Shown: in pieces, positions 33,601 through 44,920 of the stretch | Numbering within the stretch: position 1 is the stretch's first letter | Layout of the letters: each line of letters begins with the position of its first letter | Assembly (NCBI GenBank): GCA_002081555.1 | Contig: MZNV01000017.1 | Span: 1 to 57,748 of the forward strand | Source of the DNA: Protostelium mycophagum | Taxonomy: Eukaryota; Evosea; Variosea; Protosteliida; Protosteliaceae | Direction of reading: 5' to 3' | Length of the DNA: 57,748 nucleotides | The notes under the pieces: generated by a model | Told to the model about the DNA's origin: nothing | Seen by the model: the letters and a program-made list of their open reading frames with translations, nothing else | Databases searched by the model: none | Program-made: the position numbers and the translations under genes

Positions 33601-34982
33601 AGTTTGGCCCGCAAGTTCTCCATATGTGACAAGGTGACACATGTCAAAATGACATCTGACATTTTGGTGACACGTAGCAGTGTGGGTGCGACCATCTTGA
33701 AATTAGATACAGGAGTTGTTACTGAGGTAATATTTTATATTTTTTTACAACTCGATCTCTCTCAATTCATCGTGCAGAGAAAACTCTCTCATCTACAACG
33801 AGACACTCACGTGATCAGAGCACATGTTCTATTGATGTAGGCTCTGCAATTTCTTCTGGCGGTGGATTCAGCAAGATATACCCCAGACCTTATTACCAGG
33901 AAAACGCCACGTTACCTTGGATAAATGGAGGCTATTTAGATTCTCGGCTCTACAACGGGACCAACAGGGTGGGATTACGAAAATTACCTGAAATTTCTGA
34001 TGAAGATAGGGGTATCCTGATGTCGCTGTTTCCGGTCACGATTACACGGTCATCACGAATTGTGGTTCTAAGAACTGGTATTTCTCCGGAACTTCTCCGG
34101 AATTTCACTGAGATTTAACAGTCAACTTGGTGCCGAAGATGGAACAAGCGCCTCTGCCCCTTTCTTGGCGGCAATGATCACGCTGATCAACGACCAGCTC
34201 ATAAATGCTAATCGCTCCACCGTAGGTAGGTCTCGTTGTCATGGTGACATACATATGTGCACCACTTGAATTTCTCATAAAAGTCTTTCCTTTTGCGAAA
34301 CAGCAGATGACCAAATGCTGTGCTATATAACCAAAACCTCAAAAAATTTTAACTTTCCACAGGGTTTCTGAACCCAATATTGTACAAAGCTGCACAAATC
34401 CAGCCCGATATCTTCAATGATGTCACTAGTGGGGGGACGAGATGCATCCCAGCTTATTGCTGCCAATACGGCTACAATGCCAGTGAGTTTTATTTACATC
34501 ATTGTAGATACAAAGAAAGTGTTTTCTGTTTGCGGTAGAGCCGTAGAAACGAATACAAGTAGGATTGTACCAAAGTGTACATATTTCACACCAAAGACGC
34601 ACAAAAAATCCAAGACTGTCGATGTTATCTATCTTTACATTGTACAGCACAAGGATGGGACCCCGCCACTGGTCTGGGGTCATTCAACCACACCCTGATG
34701 TCAAACTACATTCTTAACGCAAAAGTGAGTATTTCACGTGGGATTTTCGAGAAAGGTGTAACTGAACAAATGCAGCGAAACACAAAGTTCGACCCTGCTG
34801 TATTTGCTTCAGCTTATGTGCCTTATACTCCGTATCCATTCACCACCTCAGGAGTCACCACCGCTCGAGCCACCACCAACATCGCTCCCACCAACTCGGC
34901 ATCTACAACGGTGTATTCTGCTGTTGTGATGGTGATGTTGTGTGCGCTGTCTCTCGGAATGAATGTTATCCAGATCATATAA
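30623..34982 (+). CDS. Sedolisin (S53) serine-carboxyl peptidase, TPP1-like, membrane/GPI-anchored
   Basis: A lysosomal or secreted acid protease with its own propeptide. ATG at 30623 starts a signal peptide (MAATILFVLWLSIFADA). The prodomain follows (HFWRVSEPSHPDYGKFWS, VEDFVKPNEASFEAVIQWVM). The catalytic part begins after PNLREVYG. GEADLDVQVIMGIG holds the catalytic Glu and Asp. VISVSYGTAE and FIKLGVTGVTVIIASGG with DDGALGF give the oxyanion Asp region. SGGGFSKIYPRPYYQ and GYPDVAVSGHDY are typical. GTSASAPFLAAMITLIND carries the catalytic Ser. FNDVTSGG and GWDPATGLGSF form the Ca2+ region. A Thr/Ala linker and hydrophobic tail (VYSAVVMVMLCALSLGMNV) end the protein, which suggests anchoring, not usual for TPP1. 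Around 20 exons; stop at 34982. All catalytic residues appear present. Confidence 0.92.
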
Positions 34983-35223
34983 ATGCAGCTGGTGAAACCG
35001 TTGGTTATTTATTTTTAACACACTACAACGCGTGTCTCACTGTTGCATCATGTCAGATGACCCATTCTACAACATCAGATACTGCTTCCTGTGTGTTATG
35101 TTCGTAATACGCTTTAGAACTACGATCTTTGGAGGCATCTCTCGCAGGCACCACAGGTTAGAGAGCTCTTCATACATACGTCTTCACCAGATGATCGGAC
35201 ATCTATAGACGTTGGTGTCGAGT

Positions 35224-38200
35224 TTATTCTTCCATTTCTTCTTTTGTGTTTGCTCTCTCTTTAGCCTCCCTCCTCTTAGCTCTCGCGTCTCTGCGCTTTT
35301 CCCTCACTTCCTTCTGGTCTTTCTTATCACTCCATGACGTTGTAGTTCTCATCGTCCTACGTACGTAAATCGAAATCTCCGTGAAATATCACTCACTTTT
35401 TCTTCTGTTTTCTGGGGACAACAGCCGGCAGCTCGGCCTCCTCTGCCGTCCTCTTGGAAGAACCGCTGCCGGTTCTTCTGGCCTCTAAGATCTCTTCTCT
35501 CTCTCTACTAGTATCAGTTACTGGTTAAGAGGATGCACTCTCATGAGCCTTCGTTCATTGTGTGGCGGATGTCAGTCTCTTTATGTCTATGTGTCATGTA
35601 TTGCGGCACAATGTTATATTTTGTGCGGCTCTGCCGCAAAGATTGTGCGTGTTGTCTAGTTGAGGCGAAGCCACAATGTTATGTGGTTTGAGCCCAAAAA
35701 GTGCGGTAGTTACCGTGATTCTCACGCTATGAAACCGTGATCTTCACGATCTGTTACCATGAACACCATAGGAACGCGGCTTCGCGGCAGAGCCGCAAAC
35801 TCCTGTCGTTTGAGTAGAAATACACGTCTTCGCGATAAAGACTCACTTCCTCGCAGAGAGCATTCGTTGCCTCTTTGCCTCTTGCTCTGCCTTGAGATAT
35901 TTGATGTCGTCTATTTCTATATTTGGAGACACAAAGGAATCTGATTTCATATGCTTCAATTCGGGCATTTTCGGCATCTACAACCAGTCATTTTTACTCT
36001 CGGAAATTCAGCAGAAATTTCGGGGAAATGGACGGAAATTCGGGATATGAGGATCTACAATAATGTAGATACTCACTTGTAGCAGGTAGAGGCCGTTTGC
36101 GAGTCTTCCCATATCAAGCTTATTGAAGGGAAAGATGTATTGTAGATTGTGTTCTTTATATGCTCTCACAAAGGACACAATGGCTGTCATCGACTACAAC
36201 GATTCAATTTTTTTTTCAAAATTAAAATTTTTTATATTTTATTTTATTTTGGAGAATTTTTAAATTAAATTTTTGGAAGGAAAAATGAAATTAAAAATTA
36301 GTTTAAATTAAAAATTTACCCTGTCGTAGATGTCTCTGTCAGATTTTATGACATCATAAACTTTTTCCCGCCAATTTTTGTCAATATCTGTGTACAGCGG
36401 CATCTCTTTCATGGGTACTCTCTTCACGTTCATAAAGTCTACCCGAAATTTCAGCGAGATTTCGGATAGTCCGGCCGTCTACAACGATGTAGAGAGCACA
36501 TACCTACGTAGGCCTCTTGTGAAGGGGTCAGATAAACGAGGGCAGAGCCTCTATTCCCAATTCTTGCTGTTCTACCAACACGATGTATAAAGGTATCAGG
36601 ATTCTGCAATTTTGAAAATTTGAATTTTGGCGCCAAAATAATTCCGGAAATTCAGGGAAAATGGCGGGAAAATACCTGTGGGGGATCGTATTGTACAATC
36701 CAGTCTACATCGGGGATATCTAGGCCTCTAGCTGCAACATCTGTACACAACAACACCCCCGCGGACGAGGCCAGAAATTTCTCGTGAACTTCTGTGAAAT
36801 TTCTCAGAAAATTCATCAGATTATGTGTTGTAGACTCACTCTGCCTTACGTCTTGCTCCAACTTTCCGTGGACGTTGAATAAAGGTGCCTCAAGCGCTTT
36901 TGTTTTGTATAAAACCTAGTTTTATCAGAATAAAACATGTGCAACTTTCACGGAAAATTCAACTGTACACCGAAATTTCTCTTTATAATTGAAGAAAATG
37001 TAAATAAATTTAATATTCAAATTTATACAAAGAAAGTCGATTTTTTTCATCAAATATATTAAAATATAAAAGTCTTGATGAAAAATTTTATTCAATAAAA
37101 ATAATAGATTAAAGATAAAAATATTATTCAATAAAAATATATTAAATTAAAATAAAAATATCAAAGAGTACCGGCCTTGTAGATATAATCAACGGAGGCG
37201 CAAGTCAAGAAGTAGACGATGATCTTGCTTTCTTTGTGGTTGTTGAGGAACCGGATTAATTGTGGCATCTTCTCCTCATACTCACAATAAGAATAAAAGT
37301 TATCCAACCTGTTTTTTTCAGCGAAATTTCACGGAAATTAAAAAATTTTACAAAAAATCCGATAAATCTTCCGTCGACAAGATCTAAAAATAGATTTGAA
37401 ATTTCGTGGGAATCTCACTTTTGGGGAGTTTTTTGCATTGAATTTCCACCCTTACTCTCCACTTTGATAGATATTTTTACGGGGTTACGCATTCCAGCCC
37501 TCGCCAGGTCTGTAATTCTGGAAGTCTGCGTCGCGGAGAACAGGCCGGTTCTGCGCTGCTTTGGGAGCCTCGAGAGGATGTTGTTCAAACTTGTCTGGAA
37601 ACCCATATCTACAACGAGTCAAAATGTCTGGATTTTTATTCTTTGAAAATTGAATTTTTCTTTCATTCAATTCGAAGCGTATTTCTTTGAAACCATGTGT
37701 CTCATTTCTTTGAGACGATCTACAACTCACCAAGCAGACGGTCGGCCTCGTCCAGAATTAATACTTCCAGCTCCTTTGTGTGAAAATCTTTCAGCGCTGT
37801 CATCTGCTCGATTCTTCCAGGTGTTCCGATCACGATATTTCCTCCTGATGACGTCATCACACGTCATCACGAGGTTCATCCACGTCTTTATGCTTGACAT
37901 GTTGCTTCTGTGCGACTCTGCCGTATTTGTATTGCATAATAAGTTCAGAATTTTCTGCATGTCTTGGACAGGCGTTACCGAGAAAGTCACGTTAACCTAA
38001 CCGTGTATCCATAGCGACCACATACGTAAAAAAACGATGTTGTAGAATCTGAAAAACCGAAGAAAAGTCTGTGAAAATACCTTTTGATTGGTATTGGGAC
38101 ATGTCGTCGTTTGTTTTCCCACCACCGGTGAGCAGCAACAGTTGTAGTTCGTCAGATTCTGCATTCTTCTTCTTAACTGCCCTGTTGATGTATGGCAGGA

Positions 38201-38804
38201 GAATATTTGCCACGTCATAGATCTGTTTCGCGAGTTCTCTGCGAAATTTCAATGAGATTTGAATGAAATCTCAATAAATTTTTGGGGAACTGTGATTGTG
38301 TATTTCGTGAATAAAAATAAAAATAATAAATATATTTTTCTCATCAGTGATTGTCTGTGATGGTCTTGATGTTGAAGATCAAAGGAAATTGTGCCGATTT
38401 GGATCATATAAAAATGACATGATCAAATAAATGATGATTCACCTGACCGGCACGATGATGATAGCAGCCACATCTCCCTTCTGTAGAGGTATATCCCTTC
38501 TCAAAATCAACTCGAAGACGGGCACTAAGAATGCCAATGTCTTTCCGGAGCCAGTACACGCCTTGAAAAATGAGAATCAATCCAGATCACATTTCTATGC
38601 GGTATTTTGAGTTGACTGTCGGCTCACCTCAACACAAACGTCCTTATTTTGAAGAAATAAAGGTATGCTAGAGGCTTGAACTGGTGTCATCGCATCAAAT
38701 CTCAATTCTTTCTTCAGACATTGTAAGATGAACTCGTTCAAGTGCTGTGTCTTGTCTTTCGTGTTCCCGAAGGCGAGGGAATCCCATTTTCCAGCAGTTG
38801 CCAT
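35224..38804 (-). CDS. DDX55: DDX55/Spb4-type DEAD-box RNA helicase
   Basis: Needed for 60S ribosome assembly in the nucleolus. ATG at 38804 ([18 protein letters not shown]). Q motif [18 protein letters not shown]; motif [21 protein letters not shown]; Ia VPVRELAKQI; Ib GTPGRIEQM; motif [12 protein letters not shown]; motif [32 protein letters not shown]; motif [21 protein letters not shown]; motif [21 protein letters not shown]. The C-terminal extension specific to this family follows: [37 protein letters not shown] and [21 protein letters not shown] very basic tail ends the protein ([18 protein letters not shown]). Stop at 35224. Motif Ia has Val where Thr is usual (PTRELA). One tail intron (about 35515-35845) is packed with hairpins. 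About 13 exons. Confidence 0.93.
35600..35830. repeat. Hairpin cluster in a helicase intron
   Basis: Within one 3' intron of the helicase: TGCGGCTCTGCCGCA (35624-35638), GCGGTAGTTACCG (35703-35715), then CACGCTATGAAACCGTG, and GCGGCAGAGCCGC (35784-35796). Three families of short foldback occur side by side, the densest cluster in the window. Confidence 0.9.
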
Positions 38805-38882
38805 GTTGGTGTTGTGATGATCTGAATTTCTTCCGATCTCGAATTTACGGTTGTAGATCGAAGATTATTTAAGAAATATTTT

Positions 38883-39083
38883 TTATTTATATTCCTTAAA
38901 TATTTCATCAACATTTTTCTGGGCAGCGTGTATTATCATCGTTTTCTTCAAACTGGTGAGGATTGCTGATTGACAGATCTGCTCAGCAGTGGCAAGCCGG
39001 AAGGTACAATCCGGAATCAGGGTGCCAGGTTGCATGATCCAAGTGGTGTTCTTAAAAAGCTCATTGATGTTTGGAATTAACAT
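38883..39083 (-). CDS. 66-residue protein, unknown
   Basis: ATG at 39083: MLIPNINELFKNTTWIMQPG, then TLIPDCTFRLATAEQICQSA, ILTSLKKTMIIHAAQKNVDE, IFKEYK and stop at 38883. It looks like an all-helical small protein. The fr ame continues upstream through the tRNA gene, which cannot be coding, so the internal ATG is used. It is 79 bases downstream of the helicase start, on the same strand. Confidence 0.5.
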   Translation of the reverse strand: MLIPNINELFKNTTWIMQPGTLIPDCTFRLATAEQICQSAILTSLKKTMIIHAAQKNVDEIFKEYK

Positions 39084-39173
39084 CGTTTTTAATTGTCTTA
39101 CGCGGGTGAAATCAAAAATAGAAATAAACTTTCTTGAAAAACCGGAAAATTCCGAGAAAAGAATGTACAGAGG

Positions 39174-39248
39174 GGGTTCCGCCCGGGATCGAACCGGGGA
39201 CCCTGTGCGTGTTAGGCACATGTGATGAACCAACTACACCACGGAATC
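39174..39248 (-). tRNA. tRNA-Val (AAC)
   Basis: On the minus strand: GATTCCG, D-arm TGGTGTAGTTGGTTCATCAC, anticodon arm TGTGC-CTAACAC-GCACA with anticodon AAC, variable GGGTC, T-arm CCCGG-TTCGATC-CCGGG, acceptor CGGAACC. The internal promoter boxes are intact and there is no intron. The acceptor stem has one A-C mismatch at pair 2-71 (eukaryotic tRNA-Val usually has GGTTCCG or GTTTCCG). A short T run is not obvious on the 3' side. It decodes GTT and, with inosine, GTC and GTA. Confidence 0.95.
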
Positions 39249-39380
39249 GTTGTAGACGGTCGCCGGAGTGATCTCCAAAATCATTTTATTACAGACATAA
39301 TATATGCTGATGAGATTACATATGGTGTCTCATTCTTTTATCTTCTTTGAAATAATTTTGTTGATCTCTGTTCCCCAGAG

Positions 39381-39556
39381 TTATTGTTGGTAGTTCCACA
39401 GTGTAGTTCTGTGGTAGATGAGATCATACCACACAGGTGGCTTCTCATTTTTTCCCCATTTTCGCTTAATGTTACCATCCTCTATGAGTTGGCGAATGCC
39501 CTGACCTTTTTGATGTCAATCAAGACGGCTCATCTCGGGGTTCAACCAGATCCCAT
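39381..39556 (-). CDS. Possible 45-residue protein
   Basis: Read as MGSG from the ATG at 39556, a 37-base intron (about 39509-39545), then QGIRQLIEDGNIKRKWGKNE and KPPVWYDLIYHRTTLWNYQQ, stop at 39381. The piece K-PPVWYD recalls the start of mitochondrial ribosomal protein mS23 (LKEKPLWFDVYDA), but the rest of that protein is missing, so the relation is weak. It might also be the end of a longer gene. Confidence 0.3.
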
Positions 39557-39706
39557 CTCTTCCACCACACCGCTTTACCTTATAACATCAGCACACTATC
39601 TTCTCAGGCAGCTGCGCAGGTCTTTTTGTGGGCGTACTGGCATGTAGCTTCCAGCTTGAAAGATCCAGTTACTGCACACCAAATAGCTCAGAGCGTTCTG
39701 ATTACC

Positions 39707-40418
39707 ATGATTATAATATTATATCTGTATGTATATGTCGCAGTGCCGCAGGAAAGCCCATTAGTCAATCCCGACAACTATATCCATGCGATCTGTGAAA
39801 TCAGGGGAAAGAAATGTGAATCTCCATCACTGACATGTGCCAGGAGTGGAGTCCCCCAACAGTTGTAACCGTCCAATATTCTCTGTCATGGCTGGGATTG
39901 CACAAGGCAACCTCGAACCCATCAATGCCACAGCCTGCAACCCAGCCTCCGGAGGTACAAATATTTTTAAGGCTCTCAGTTTATTTTCGGCAGTGCGCTT
40001 GCTGCAAGGGAGGTTGTGGACAAATGGATGACAAGGAAGAAGGGACCTTGCAGCGTCCTCTTTACGGACGAACCTTCGTAAGTGTGCGATGTCATAGTTC
40101 ATTGAAAGAGACGAATAGCGCGTACCTCGGGGTGATCGATACCGAGGCGACGAAACACACGAGAGCACTTTGGAGTGCGGCTCATCTTGTTGCCACATTA
40201 CCATCTCTGTTTCATCTTATGATGGTGTGCTTCCAGAAGATAGTTCTCGACACGATTTAGGCAAGGTGACGACAGTCCTGAATAAAATTCCATTGGGCTT
40301 TGCTGTCCAGAATGTCACGATATCGCAAAAAGATGTCATGATAACTGCTCTTTCCAGAGACCTCGACCATACAGGTGGACGAAGGCTCATAATTGAAATT
40401 CGTGTTGTGGAGTTGTAG
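39707..40418 (+). CDS. Uncertain plus-strand gene, possibly secreted
   Basis: ATG at 39707 opens a hydrophobic stretch (MIIILYLYVYVAVPQ) followed by ESPLVNPDNYIHAICEIRGK. Further on VMAGIAQGNLEPINATACNP (around 39890-39955), MDDKEEGTLQRPLYGRTF, and a last exon (about 40240-40418) with GKVTTVLNKIPLGFAVQNVT, SQKDVMITALSRDLDHT and stop. The last exon reads convincingly as beta-strands. The way the early pieces join is not solved; the minus strand also has an open frame at 39827-40204. It would be convergent with the MFS gene, 67 bases between stops. Confidence 0.35.
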
Positions 40419-40485
40419 AGGGAAGTGACAAGTCTGTGGTGTCTGTCTGCCTTCGCGATGTTGGTCACAAGAGTCTCATGATTTT

Positions 40486-43400
40486 TTATGATGCAATTGA
40501 ATGCTTTGTCTCCGGCAGCAACGCCGTCGCGATCGTGCATACGAAAACGCCAGCACCGGCCATGATGAGCACACTGTCCAGGCCAAAAGAATCTGCGACC
40601 CATCCTCCTAGAATGGGTGATGTGATAGAGGTGAGCCGACCCCAAGTGCTGGCAAGCCCTGGGAAATATGAGTATCTACAACGTTGTATAACGTTCATTT
40701 CGAGAGCAGGTGAAGGCCATAATATTTAATTATTGAAAAATCTTTGATTTGATGATCTACAACTCACCACATGCAGAGCCACGGTAAGGTGCGGGGAACG
40801 CTTCAGGAGTCCAACCGTATCTATTCACGTCAGTTACCGTCACCTTCTCGTTAACTAACGTACAATATCGCGTTAAAGAGAGACTGAGAGAAGTATTCCA
40901 AACCGTTGAAGATGACGGCAGTGGAGTGTGTCTTCACTGTGGCAAAGAGCATGCAGGAGAGGGCCATCATGGCAGAAGAGATAACCATCCCCCATTTTCT
41001 GCCTACTCTGGGGAGCTTTGGGATGTCAGGTTGTAGTTTGAATTGTAGATTGTCGAATCCTGAAGGAATCTTCCTTTTTTCACAGCGACCGGAGAAATTT
41101 TTTGCGACGTAATCTTCCCGCCAAATCTTCGATTCGAAATTCAAATCTCACCTCGATCAAACCGGCCGCCAAGAGTGTTCCGGGAACACCGCACAAAGAA
41201 ATGAGAATGTATTTCATGTATGTATCAGCGACAGAGCCATCATACTCGATTCCTTCCTTCTTTAAAATGAGCGGAAAAAAAGCTCCCGCCAGGGTGAAAC
41301 CCCATGCGTCAAATGCGTACGTAATCCATGTCAGGATGGTGATCTACAACGAGTGAGAATTTTGTGAGAATGCAAAGATGTATTTCCGGTTTAAAGTTTC
41401 AAATGGACATCTACAACGAGACAAAAAACTGACCCTGGTCATGGTGCGGTTAGAAAATAAACCCCCCAGATGTGACAGGCCCATGGCGGAGAAAAACCGT
41501 GTGAGGTTAGGTTTGATACCAGATTTCCATTCTACAACGAGGATAGGACTCCTTATGTCCTCCTTCAGTGATGGGTCTTCCTGTGTTTTTTCAATTTTTT
41601 TGCAAATCTTGAATTTTTTTTGCAATTTTCACTTGAATTTCTTGGGTTTTTTTCATTTGAAAAGTTTTTTCTTTTTTGCAAAGTTTGATTTTTTTTGCAA
41701 TTTTCACTTGAATTTCGTCGTTTTTTTCATTTGAATAGTTTTTTTTCTTTTTTTTGCAAAGTTTGAATTTCTTTCCAATTTTCACTTGAATTTCTCAGTT
41801 TCTTTCCATTTGAAATAAATTTTGTATTGTACACAACAGTTCTGCGGCAGAGCCGCATCACAACATCAATACCGCAGTATATCCGACTACCACAGCAAAT
41901 ACCCGCATCACTACCAACGCTGTGACAGCAACCGCAGCACATCGTAAAGCCGCAGCAATACTGCAGCACAGTACAACGCTGTGACAGATCCATAGAGGTT
42001 CGTAGTTCTTTACCTCTTCCGCGATCTCCTCAAGTATCCGGAAGTCTTTCAAGCACAAGTTGCACTCCATTTTGTTGAATTTTGCAACAGCCAACACGGC
42101 CTCTATGGCCTTGTCTTCTTTGCCTTTGGACAATAGAAATTTGGGTGACTCGATGAATTTAAACACGAAAAATCTGGATTAATTGAGTTGTAGATGAGAT
42201 AAGTGACAAGATTCGGTGAATGAGAATTTAAAATCCAAATAAAATGACAGACCTGGCAATAAAAATAGACCACGTGATGGCGCCAACCGTGAAGAATGTG
42301 TATCTCCACCCCATGTTGTCTTCCTTTGTACAACATTTCTCCCCAGCCGCTGTCAATCTACAACTCTCGAGATTGACGTCACAAGACATGGGGGGGACTA
42401 AGAAGTAGGCGATGCAAGAAGATACTATGACCCCGACGGGTTGAAATGTCGACAAGGCGGCTAGTAGAAATCTAGATGGAGATCAGTGGTCGACATTGTT
42501 TAGGAACCAAAATAAATTGGAAATCAAAAATAGTACCGATTTTTACTTTTCAAAATATTAAATATTGAATAATAATTTTGGCGATCTACAACGACATACC
42601 TCCTGTTGTGGGGTAGAAATTCGATGCATATTGTAGAATCGATTGGAATATTTCCACCAATCCCCGTACCAACAAGTGCCACTAATGTGCATATCACCCC
42701 CCAATTGGATGGAAATCCTGTCACGTTAAGAACACGGTAACGACCCGAAGCTTAACGTGACCACCCCCATATTTTGTTGGGAGTGTGGTCTCTCGTTGTA
42801 GACGATCGGAAGAATTCCGGAAAAATACTGACCGATTAAGATTCCAAAAGTGGCAGAGATGCAGATGGTGATGTTAAAGGCCCAACTCCTTCCGATGATG
42901 TCCACCAAGATCCCCCAAACAAGCGCCTGAAGAGGTCAGTCTCTTTGACTTTCCAGCACGTCTAAGTCACGGTAAGAACCGTAAAGTTACCGCAACCCGC
43001 GGTAAGGATGACGGTGTTTTGCGTTTTGAGCTAAAAGATACAGAAGGCCTTTTGGGATGGCATGCGAGAACAACATTACGGATGCGGCTTCCGCAACATG
43101 GCACCCCAAGCAATGGAGGCCGTATAGAAGATGATGTCGTCTGGAAAAATGAAAGAATGGATGAATGTTCAAGTCGAGACATACTCCAATGGTGAGGCCG
43201 ATGCTGAAAGACATAAAGATGGTGCTGTACTCGGTGATATCAGTGATACCAAATTCTTGTTTCATAGCGGGGGCGGTGATGCCAAAAATGTGGGCCCACA
43301 TGAGATCTAGAAAATATCCACAGCCGCAGAGGAAATAAAGACACCATTGATACCTGCTCGGAATCAATCATAGAAAATGGAATGCATGTATTCACCTTCC

Positions 43401-43700
43401 CATTCCCATTCGATTGATGTGCAGATTAATCAAGAGGGATTTCCTCTCGTAGATAGACAGTCCGGAAAATGCAGGATCATATAATGATATCTCACTACCT
43501 CCTAATAATTTATCTAGACGATGTGTTCAGTTGTGAAGTGTTGAGGAAGTCGCATTATTACCTGGTTCGCTGCTGTCTATGTCTTCTAATTCGACGTCAG
43601 TCTTTGCATTTCCCAAGTCCGGAGTCTTCAAGCCGTCCTCTTTAACTCTTCTTATTGTCTTCTGTCCCATTAGAGGGCTGTTTCTGATAAACTCCGCCAT
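40486..43700 (-). CDS. MFS transporter, SVOP/SV2-related
   Basis: A 12-helix sugar-porter-like carrier. ATG at 43700 (MAEFIRNSPLMGQKTIRRVK) leads to an acidic N-tail. Then SLLINLHINRMGMGRYQW, the first helix CLYFLCGCGYFLDLMWAHIF, the motif LVWGILVDIIGRSWAFNI (G..D..GR), VGTGIGGNIPIDSTICIEFL and PHNRRFLLAALSTFQPVGVI. A Cys-rich loop follows (CDVNLESCRL), then the marker MGWRYTFFTVG and ESPKFLLSKGKEDKAIE. The second half has LPRVGRKWGMVISSAMMALS, GWTPEAFPAPYRGSACG and SPILGGWVADSFGL. It ends ETKHSIAS and stop at 40486. This is the SVOP/fungal carboxylate or sugar transporter style; the substrate is unknown. Around 13 exons, with long repeat-rich introns at 41580-41990. Confidence 0.88.
41590..41830. 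repeat. Three diverged copies of a 75-bp T-rich repeat in an intron
   Basis: Each copy reads roughly TTTGCAA, TTTTCACTTGAATTTC, TTTCATTTGAA. They lie in one MFS intron. Directly after, 41843-41990 holds a REP-like hairpin and repeats of CCGCAGCA and CAACGCTGTGACAG (two copies). Confidence 0.85.
42721..42760. repeat. Hairpin TCACGTTAAG...CTTAACGTGA in an intron
   Basis: Perfect 10-bp arms with a 20-base loop containing CACGGTAACG. It lies in an intron of the MFS gene and is a member of the dispersed CGGTAA/TTAACGTG family. Confidence 0.9.
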
Positions 43701-44004
43701 CCAAAAACGCTCGAGTGGCTGTTGCTCCAAACATCACGTGACAAGCCGTTCGCGAGTTTTCCACGCGCAGTGCCACGGTAAGACAACGACATTTTGATAT
43801 TCTTCTCGGAAATTTATATATCAAAATCGGACGACACAACAACCTCTTTAGCTCTGTGATGATGAGGAAGAAGGTGCAGAACGCTTGGCGAATAGAGGAG
43901 ACCTTGTCGGAGTTTGAGGAGGCGGTCACCGTCAGAAAGGCGTGATCGGGTAATTTTTTGAGTTTTCGGCCTCCAAATTATGGAGGTCTCACACCACATC
44001 AGCT
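43701..44004. other. Intergenic 300 bases upstream of the MFS gene
   Basis: Both flanking genes read minus. It holds the MFS promoter. CCACGGTAAG (43772-43781) is a CGGTAA-family word. No gene seen. Confidence 0.4.
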
Positions 44005-44739
44005 TCATCGTTTCTTTATCTTTTTCTTCTGTTCTCGGACGTGGTCCAGATCGTGCCGGTAAATCTCTGCGAATCGCATCATGTCGGCGATCTCGAATGT
44101 GAGACCTCTGAGTTTCCCATTATGAATTTGTGGGGACAAAATCAGAAACCGGATCGAGAAATCTCCTTCAACACATTAGATCACATCATAATCACATGTA
44201 CATACTCTCATATGCGGGACTGATACAGAAAGACAGGAAGCAGAGTGAGTTGAAGCCGTCCTCCATCTGCCCCCCAGCATGAGCAAACATCAGGTTGGTC
44301 TTTGTGACCTTGTCCCAATGATAGATTTTGACCCTGATTTTCAATTTTTTGCCAAATAGAAGATCGGCAAAGGGGGATATAGAAATCGGGGTCTTCATGT
44401 CGGCGATGTACAGAATTTGGTTCTGATGGACATGAGGGATTTCAAGGCAAATTCAAAGGAAGTACCTCATGTGTTGACGTGGCATGGACTGGGTGATGTG
44501 TTACATTTCTCATTAATTTATTCCTTGTGATCTCTAAAGATAGTGTTACCTGATGTCGTCAGCCCACTCAACATGCAAGTTATCATTTCGTCAAAGATCA
44601 AATTCACCTTCTCTTTTTGCGCCTTGATGACGTCATCTCCCTCTACTGAGGGGTGGTGCTCCATCGACCCCGGCATGATGCAACGAGTGTGTCCTGAAGC
44701 CTGTACATCGCGTCGGCTCGGAAATTTGTGGATTTCCAT
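44005..44739 (-). CDS. Unrecognised protein, about three exons
   Basis: The most likely start is MEIHKFPSRRDVQASGHTRC at 44739 (an in-frame MPGSMEHHPSVEGDD also exists). The first exon contains KAQKEKVNLIFDEMITCMLS then GLTTSG. After an intron comes ADMKTPISISPFADLLFGKK, then LKIRVKIYHWDKVTKTNLMF and HAGGQMEDGFNSL. The last exon is LTFEIADMMRFAEIYRHDLD and ends EQKKKIKKR, stop at 44005. The middle (LKIRVKIYHWDKVTKTN) has the look of a C2 beta-strand pair, as in PTEN/tensin C2, but there is no phosphatase domain. The exon joins are approximate. Function not assigned. Confidence 0.5.
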
Positions 44740-44920
44740 CAAAAATTTTCCTGGTGGCAGAATTCCCAAACAAAAATCACAATGAAAATGACAAGTTCAC
44801 GGTAGCTTAACGCCAGCCTTCCACGGTTAGGATTCCAAGAGAATTCACTGAAACAAATGTCTGAAGACACAACACAAACAGACTCTTTAGGGTCTGCACA
44901 TCAACAGTTCGGAACAATCT

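Noticed and set aside
38883-39233. 116-residue frame running through the tRNA gene
   Set aside because: The upstream part is the tRNA-Val; only the last 66 residues from the internal ATG are plausible.
39827-40204. Minus-strand frame of 125 residues
   Set aside because: Lies opposite a plus-strand gene whose last exon reads better; kept only as an alternative in that entry.
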